DNA of 17,551 bases, taken from assembly GCA_900548855.1 (NCBI GenBank), contig URMF01000060.1, forward strand, positions 1 to 17,551. The letters run 5' to 3'. The DNA comes from an uncultured Eubacteriales bacterium (GTDB lineage Bacteria; Bacillota; Clostridia; Lachnospirales; Lachnospiraceae). Below the pieces are notes generated by a model. It ran no database searches and was not told the origin of the DNA. It saw nothing but the letters and a program-made list of their open reading frames with translations. Below are positions 14,889 through 17,551 of the stretch, in pieces. Position numbers and translations under genes: made by a program. The first letter of the stretch is position 1. Every line of letters starts with the position of its first letter.

Positions 14889-15770
14889 ATGGAATTGGGA
14901 TTATGCTTGTCTTTTTGCAATAAAAGGTGGAAAAACCCTGAGACATTAGCAGATTTTGTGGATTCACTCGATATAAAAAAGGTAATGTTTTCTTGGGATA
15001 TGGTCAATCCATGGTGGGATGAAAAACGACGAAACATTATTGCAGTAAATTATGCAAAGGAATTTAGAAAGCGTCATATTGAAATAGTGACATCTTTTTC
15101 CGGAACAGCTGCTTATGTATATGGAAATCTTCTTGCCGGAACGGAGTTGGAAAGAAATATTGGTTTAGATTTTTTTAAAAGAGCCATAGATGTGGCTTCT
15201 GTTATGGAGATTCCATCCATTGGGACGCCGGCCGGCTGTATGTGTCAGGAGGATTTAAGAGAGGAACGTACTTATTTGAAAAGACGGGAGGAAATGATTG
15301 ATTATATTAAAGAGTTATGTTGTTATGGAAAGGAAAAAGGTTTAAGGGAAATTCTCCTGGAACCGACACCTGTCAGAGCAGAAATACCTAATACAGCCTC
15401 TGACTCTTTAGAATTAATGAAGCAATTAAAGGGAGAAACAGATATTCCCATTGGACTTGTTTTGGATTGGGGACATGTTTTATGTCCATCTTTTAACGGA
15501 GAGCCCAGTGATATGGAGTATTGGCTGGATGTATGTGGTCCTTATGTAAAAGCATGCCATTTGCAACAGTGTGATGGAATTGCAGATTGTCATTGGGGAT
15601 TTAATAATCCGGGTATCGTGACAACAGAGATGATGCGAAGAGTCATGAAACATCCCGCTGCACATGTAACGCAGTATTTAGAGTATTGCCCGGCGTTTGA
15701 AACATCTAATGAGGAAGTGGTTCAGACTGTAAGAAATTCTTTACAGTACCTTAGAAAAATAGAAGTTTAA
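14889..15770 (+). CDS. Xylose-isomerase-like TIM-barrel sugar isomerase/epimerase
   Basis: The 293-residue protein belongs to the AP-endonuclease-2/xylose-isomerase-like barrels. Four metal ligands fall in the classic E-D-H-E order: Glu158 (ILLEPTP), Asp193 (LVLDWGH), His224 (KACHLQQ) and Glu265 (QYLEYCP). FSWDMVNPWWDEKRR (34-48) is a distinctive substrate-loop signature that resembles epimerases of erythrulose-phosphate type in my memory. HWGFNNPGIV (235-244) is the probable closing loop. Enzymes of this class convert aldoses to ketoses or invert C3 of ketoses. In the operon it could make the ketose that the FGGY kinase phosphorylates, or epimerise the product. It is the last gene, 60 nt after the SIS gene, with GGGAG upstream of the ATG. 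Exact reaction unknown. Confidence 0.85.
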   Translation: MELGLCLSFCNKRWKNPETLADFVDSLDIKKVMFSWDMVNPWWDEKRRNIIAVNYAKEFRKRHIEIVTSFSGTAAYVYGNLLAGTELERNIGLDFFKRAIDVASVMEIPSIGTPAGCMCQEDLREERTYLKRREEMIDYIKELCCYGKEKGLREILLEPTPVRAEIPNTASDSLELMKQLKGETDIPIGLVLDWGHVLCPSFNGEPSDMEYWLDVCGPYVKACHLQQCDGIADCHWGFNNPGIVTTEMMRRVMKHPAAHVTQYLEYCPAFETSNEEVVQTVRNSLQYLRKIEV

Positions 15771-16006
15771 AAAGTTTAGTGACTGTCTAGAACCAATGTC
15801 ACTTAGTTAAGCAAAAACAGTTATCTACAGAATACAGTTTTGATAGATAAAAATTGCAGTAAATCTGCTTGTTCATATAACTGAATAGTGTATTTGAATG
15901 ACATTCATCCGCAATATATCAAAACGTGATTGATATATTGCGGATGAATATGTATAAAATATGTAAGAAGATATGACTATACATATATTGGTTGGGGTCG
16001 ATATAG
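15771..16006. other. Post-operon spacer without a clear terminator
   Basis: Apart from the 86-bp repeat copy B, the only structure is a weak inverted repeat, AGTGAC (15778-15783) with GTCACT (15798-15803), eight bases after the last stop. It lacks a T-run and a GC-rich stem, so it is at best a weak terminator. I see nothing coding here. Confidence 0.4.
15872..15957. repeat. 86-bp palindromic repeat, copy B
   Basis: It is a direct repeat of 3910-3995 with 5 differences. The hairpin here is perfect: a 19-nt left arm at 15903-15921, a 9-nt loop AAACGTGAT, and a right arm at 15931-15949. A second, smaller palindrome TGAATGACATTCA precedes and partly overlaps the left arm. There is no T-tract after the hairpin, so it is not a normal intrinsic terminator. 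Confidence 0.85.
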
Positions 16007-16193
16007 ATGAAGACATGTAAACAACTGGCGGCAGAGTGGGAGTATTGGAACGTACCATTATGCTCTGTGCAAGGCAGGAAAGCTCAGCGGAGCAATAAAG
16101 GTGGGAAGATGCTGGCAAATTCCGGAGGATGCAAAGAAACCGGCCGATGGAAGAGTTACTTCGGGAAAATATATAAAGAGAAAAGAGATATGA
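16007..16193 (+). pseudogene. Small excisionase/MerR-like HTH protein, two frameshifts
   Basis: One frame starts MKTCKQLAAEW, a typical opening of small HTH_17-type DNA-binding proteins. After the GGG near 16038-16040 the sequence makes sense only one frame over (VLERTIML, the recognition helix). After about 16066 it needs a third frame, ALCKAGKLSGAIKVGR then CWQIPEDAKKPADGRV, ending KYIKRKEI with TGA at 16191-16193. Two one-base deletions explain this. The intact protein would be about 62 residues. Such genes act as excisionase-like or local regulators in mobile and accessory DNA. The unshifted 65-codon frame is a shadow of this decayed gene. Confidence 0.7.
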
Positions 16194-16307
16194 TACAGAA
16201 ATGAAGGGAGAAGGAGTTCGTGATATTTTGAAGCTTGGAGTTGCTTTTTCCAGAAAGAAAGTCTGTGTTAAGATAAAATAAGAGTACAATAAATAGCAAG
16301 GAGAACA

Positions 16308-16363
16308 ATGGCAAAGCATAAATCCTCTCTTAAAATGATTTCTATGAGATTATTTTAAGAGAG
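16308..16363 (+). other. AT-rich hairpin with an embedded 16-codon ORF
   Basis: A perfect 12-bp inverted repeat, CTCTCTTAAAAT (16325-16336) with ATTTTAAGAGAG (16352-16363), encloses 15 nt and is followed by AATTTTAG. It could be a weak terminator. An ATG at 16308, four bases after AAGGAG (16298-16303), opens a 16-residue frame MAKHKSSLKMISMRLF with its stop inside the right arm. Whether the peptide is made is unknown; it might be a leader peptide or a start left from a lost gene. Confidence 0.4.
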
Positions 16364-16385
16364 AATTTTAGTTTGCTTACTATTA

Positions 16386-16414
16386 TTGACGTAAATTGAG
16401 ATAATGTATATAAT
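16386..16414 (+). promoter_or_regulatory. Strong sigma-A promoter for the structured RNA
   Basis: TTGACG (16386-16391), a 17-bp spacer and a perfect TATAAT (16409-16414) form the best promoter in the window. The predicted start is near 16421, just ahead of the structured RNA. It could also drive the HipB-like gene by read-through. Confidence 0.7.
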
Positions 16415-16420
16415 AATATA

Positions 16421-16611
16421 CATAATACCAGAGCCAAAAGGTCTAAGCCCACATGAGCTTGCTCATAAGTGGGTGAAAGACCTTAGGATCCGCCCCGATA
16501 TGAGCATAGAAGTGGAATGATAATCCCCCAATATGCGAATATTGGGTAGGATTGTGGGAGTGCGTAGCACGAAGTAATCCGTAGGTATCAAGGTCGGGGG
16601 CTTTTGAGCCC
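16421..16611 (+). ncRNA. Structured non-coding RNA, HEARO/omega-RNA-like, without an adjacent nuclease gene
   Basis: The sequence folds on paper into nested helices. AAGGTCT (16438-16444) pairs with AGACCTT (16478-16484), enclosing CCCAC/GTGGG and a perfect ATGAGC/GCTCAT hairpin. GCCCCGA (16492-16498) pairs with TCGGGGGC (16594-16601) with one bulge. Inside are AATCC/GGATT and an 8-bp stem CCCAATAT/ATATTGGG capped by a GCGA tetraloop (16527-16546), then GTGC-GTA-GCAC (16560-16570) and GTAGGTATC. A long 5' hairpin followed by a closing helix around a GNRA stem and GGGAGTGC is how I remember HEARO RNAs, the omega-RNAs of IscB/IsrB. The approximately 17 nt before the first helix would be the guide. 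No IscB/IsrB frame follows. The class is tentative; that it is a structured RNA is much firmer. Confidence 0.55.
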
Positions 16612-16639
16612 GATATCATTTACATAAAAGAAGGAAAGT

Positions 16640-16966
16640 ATGACGATGAAAAAAGCAGCGTATAATATAGTACCAGCAACCGAAAATATATTAAAGACAA
16701 TGGGCGAGCAGATTAAGCTGGCCAGATTACGACGTGATTTGTCGGCAGAGTTAGTGGCAGAACGTGCCGGAATAAGCAGAGCGTCATTATGGAAGGTTGA
16801 GTCTGGAAATCCTGCTGTAGCCATTGGCATATATGTTGCAGTGTTGCATGCACTTGGAAATATGGACAGGGATCTGGCTCTTGTAGCCAAAGATGATGAG
16901 ATGGGAAGGCAGATGCAGGACCTGAATCTTATGACGAGAAAAAGAGCTTCAAGGAGGAAGGGGTAA
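16640..16966 (+). CDS. HipB-like XRE-family helix-turn-helix regulator
   Basis: The 108-residue protein has an XRE HTH at about residues 20-75 (GEQIKLARLRRDLSAELVAE, then ERAGISRASLWKVESGNPAV) and a basic C-terminal tail (NLMTRKRASRRKG). The stop codon shares a base with the next ATG (TAATG), and the next frame is HipA-like, which makes this the HipB-type antitoxin and operon repressor. Starts at 16640 or 16646 are both possible: AGGA lies 4 nt before the first and 10 nt before the second. It appears intact although its toxin partner is truncated. It begins immediately after the structured RNA and may be transcribed from the RNA's promoter. Confidence 0.82.
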   Translation: MTMKKAAYNIVPATENILKTMGEQIKLARLRRDLSAELVAERAGISRASLWKVESGNPAVAIGIYVAVLHALGNMDRDLALVAKDDEMGRQMQDLNLMTRKRASRRKG

Positions 16967-17265
16967 TGGCGAAAGAAGAGAAAACCATATATGTTTATGA
17001 TCATTTTACCGGCAATGCCCCTGTTTTGCTTGGAAAACTTAATGTTGGTATTATCAAGGGCGGAGAGGCATATTCGTTTGAATATAATAAAGATTGGCTG
17101 GAAGAAAATAAGCTGCAGTTAAATCTGGATCCTGAATTGCTGCCATTCACCGGAAGACAGTTCCCGGCGGAAAAGAATATATTTGGAATATTTGCAGACG
17201 CATCTCCTGACGAGGAAGAGGATCTTTTGATCAGCCGGTTTAAGGTGATGGAAGTGGAAGGATAA
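16966..17265 (+). pseudogene. HipA-like toxin cut to its N-terminal domain
   Basis: The 99-residue frame opens like HipA family kinases: IYVYDHFTGNAPVLLGKLNV, YSFEYNKDWLEEN, LNLDPELLPFTGRQF, and IFGIFADASPD. In full proteins (about 400 residues) the last motif is followed by a W-G-R segment and the kinase core. Here DEEEDLLISRFKVMEVEG and a stop follow instead. No kinase motif remains, so toxicity is not expected. The junction near 17210 marks a deletion rather than a point change. Whether the short domain still binds HipB is unknown. Confidence 0.75.
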
Positions 17266-17287
17266 GGTATTCTGTTTATATGATTTT

Positions 17288-17337
17288 GCTGTCATATCCT
17301 ATTGCAATCTGGTAAAGCTGCAATAGAATATGGCAGC
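17288..17337. repeat. Long hairpin between the HipA remnant and the AraC gene
   Basis: Arms of 19 nt (17288-17306 and 17319-17337) pair with one mismatch and one G-T pair around a 12-nt loop. The inner CTATTGCA/TGCAATAG and outer GCTG/GCAGC-side pairs are perfect or near perfect. It separates convergent genes, so a bidirectional terminator is possible, but neither side has a T-run. It may equally be a palindromic repeat or the scar of the HipA deletion. Confidence 0.5.
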
Positions 17338-17339
17338 GG

Positions 17340-17551
17340 CTAAACCGTTGAAATAAAATCACGTTTAAATTGTACGGCGGTAATTCCTTCATAGCGCTTG
17401 AACATTTTACAGAAATAGCTTGCGGTACAGAATCCGGTTTCTGCTGCAATCTGCTCAATGGTCATTGATGTGCCGGTAAGAAGCTCTTTGGCAACCTGAA
17501 TACGCCGTTTGGCAGCATATTCCATAGGCCGGGTATGGAGCATGGTGCGGA
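17340..17551 (-). CDS. AraC-family regulator, C-terminal HTH domain (partial, runs off the window)
   Basis: On the minus strand the frame is open from the window end to a stop at 17340-17342 and encodes the second half of an AraC DNA-binding domain: RRIQVAKELLTGTSMTIEQI, AAETGFCTASYFCKMFKRYE, then GITAVQFKRDF. This is the normal C-terminus of AraC/XylS proteins. The start and any ligand-binding domain lie beyond the window. An internal ATG at 17541-17543 should not be taken as the start, since the frame continues upstream (RT before it). The target is unknown; it converges on the HipA remnant. Confidence 0.88.
   Translation of the reverse strand, partial: RTMLHTRPMEYAAKRRIQVAKELLTGTSMTIEQIAAETGFCTASYFCKMFKRYEGITAVQFKRDFISTV

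Noticed and set aside
15778..15803. Intrinsic terminator after the sugar operon
   Set aside because: The stem is 6 bp with a 14-nt loop and no T-run.
3910..15957. Integrase att sites or transposon terminal repeats
   Set aside because: The 86-bp copies are direct rather than inverted, no integrase or DDE transposase is encoded between them, and no tRNA gene adjoins them.
1..17551. CRISPR array, tRNA or rRNA genes
   Set aside because: No regularly spaced short repeats, tRNA cloverleaf with TTC-arm consensus, or rRNA-like sequence was seen on either strand.

Overview
The window looks like accessory DNA from a low-GC gut Firmicute, most likely a Lachnospiraceae-type Clostridium. The reasons are AT-rich coding sequence, GGAGG-type ribosome sites, and family content typical of that group: class M sirtuin with zinc macrodomain, DUF3791/DUF3990 pairs, HipBA, IS200 ends, and a LacI-type regulator carrying a solute-binding domain. 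No database search was possible. All family assignments come from reading motifs.

Region 1 (1-3780) is mostly decayed. An intact HxlR regulator on the minus strand faces a strong palindromic operator and a truncated, frameshifted flavin/4Fe-4S protein. An intact zinc-dependent macrodomain (ADP-ribose hydrolase) and a SirTM-class sirtuin follow; the sirtuin has lost about 100 internal residues in frame. Directly behind it is the frameshifted C-terminal half of a DUF234-type ATPase. A small operon then has DUF3791, a gutted DUF3990 remnant, and an intact 76-residue protein of unknown function.

Region 2 (3780-4463) has no intact gene. It holds copy A of an 86-bp palindromic repeat, the right end of an IS200/IS605-type element, and a likely promoter/operator zone.

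Region 3 (4464-15770) is one long same-strand sugar operon: solute-binding lipoprotein (broken by a small deletion), two-domain ABC ATPase, two RbsC-type permeases, a LacI regulator fused to a type-1 solute-binding domain, a ribulose-phosphate-3-epimerase-like protein, a YjbQ/UPF0047 protein, an AraB-like FGGY kinase, a 6-phospho-3-hexuloisomerase-like SIS protein, and a xylose-isomerase-like TIM barrel. My reading is that an unidentified sugar is imported, isomerised to a ketose, phosphorylated, epimerised at C3 and/or passed through a 3-ketose phosphate, and delivered to central metabolism. The enzyme set, with YjbQ inside it and no hexulose-phosphate synthase, matches no pathway I can name.

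Region 4 (15771-17551) has copy B of the 86-bp repeat, a doubly frameshifted small HTH gene, an AT-rich hairpin with a tiny ORF, a near-consensus sigma-A promoter driving a structured non-coding RNA that resembles a HEARO/omega-RNA without its IscB/IsrB gene, an intact HipB-like regulator, a HipA cut to its N-terminal domain, a 19-bp-arm hairpin, and the C-terminal end of an AraC-family regulator on the minus strand that runs off the window.

The strongest leads are the sugar operon with its double-sensor LacI fusion, the stand-alone structured RNA, and the repeat pair bracketing the operon. The many lesions suggest a region under relaxed selection. Some single-base ones lie in homopolymers and could be sequencing errors.
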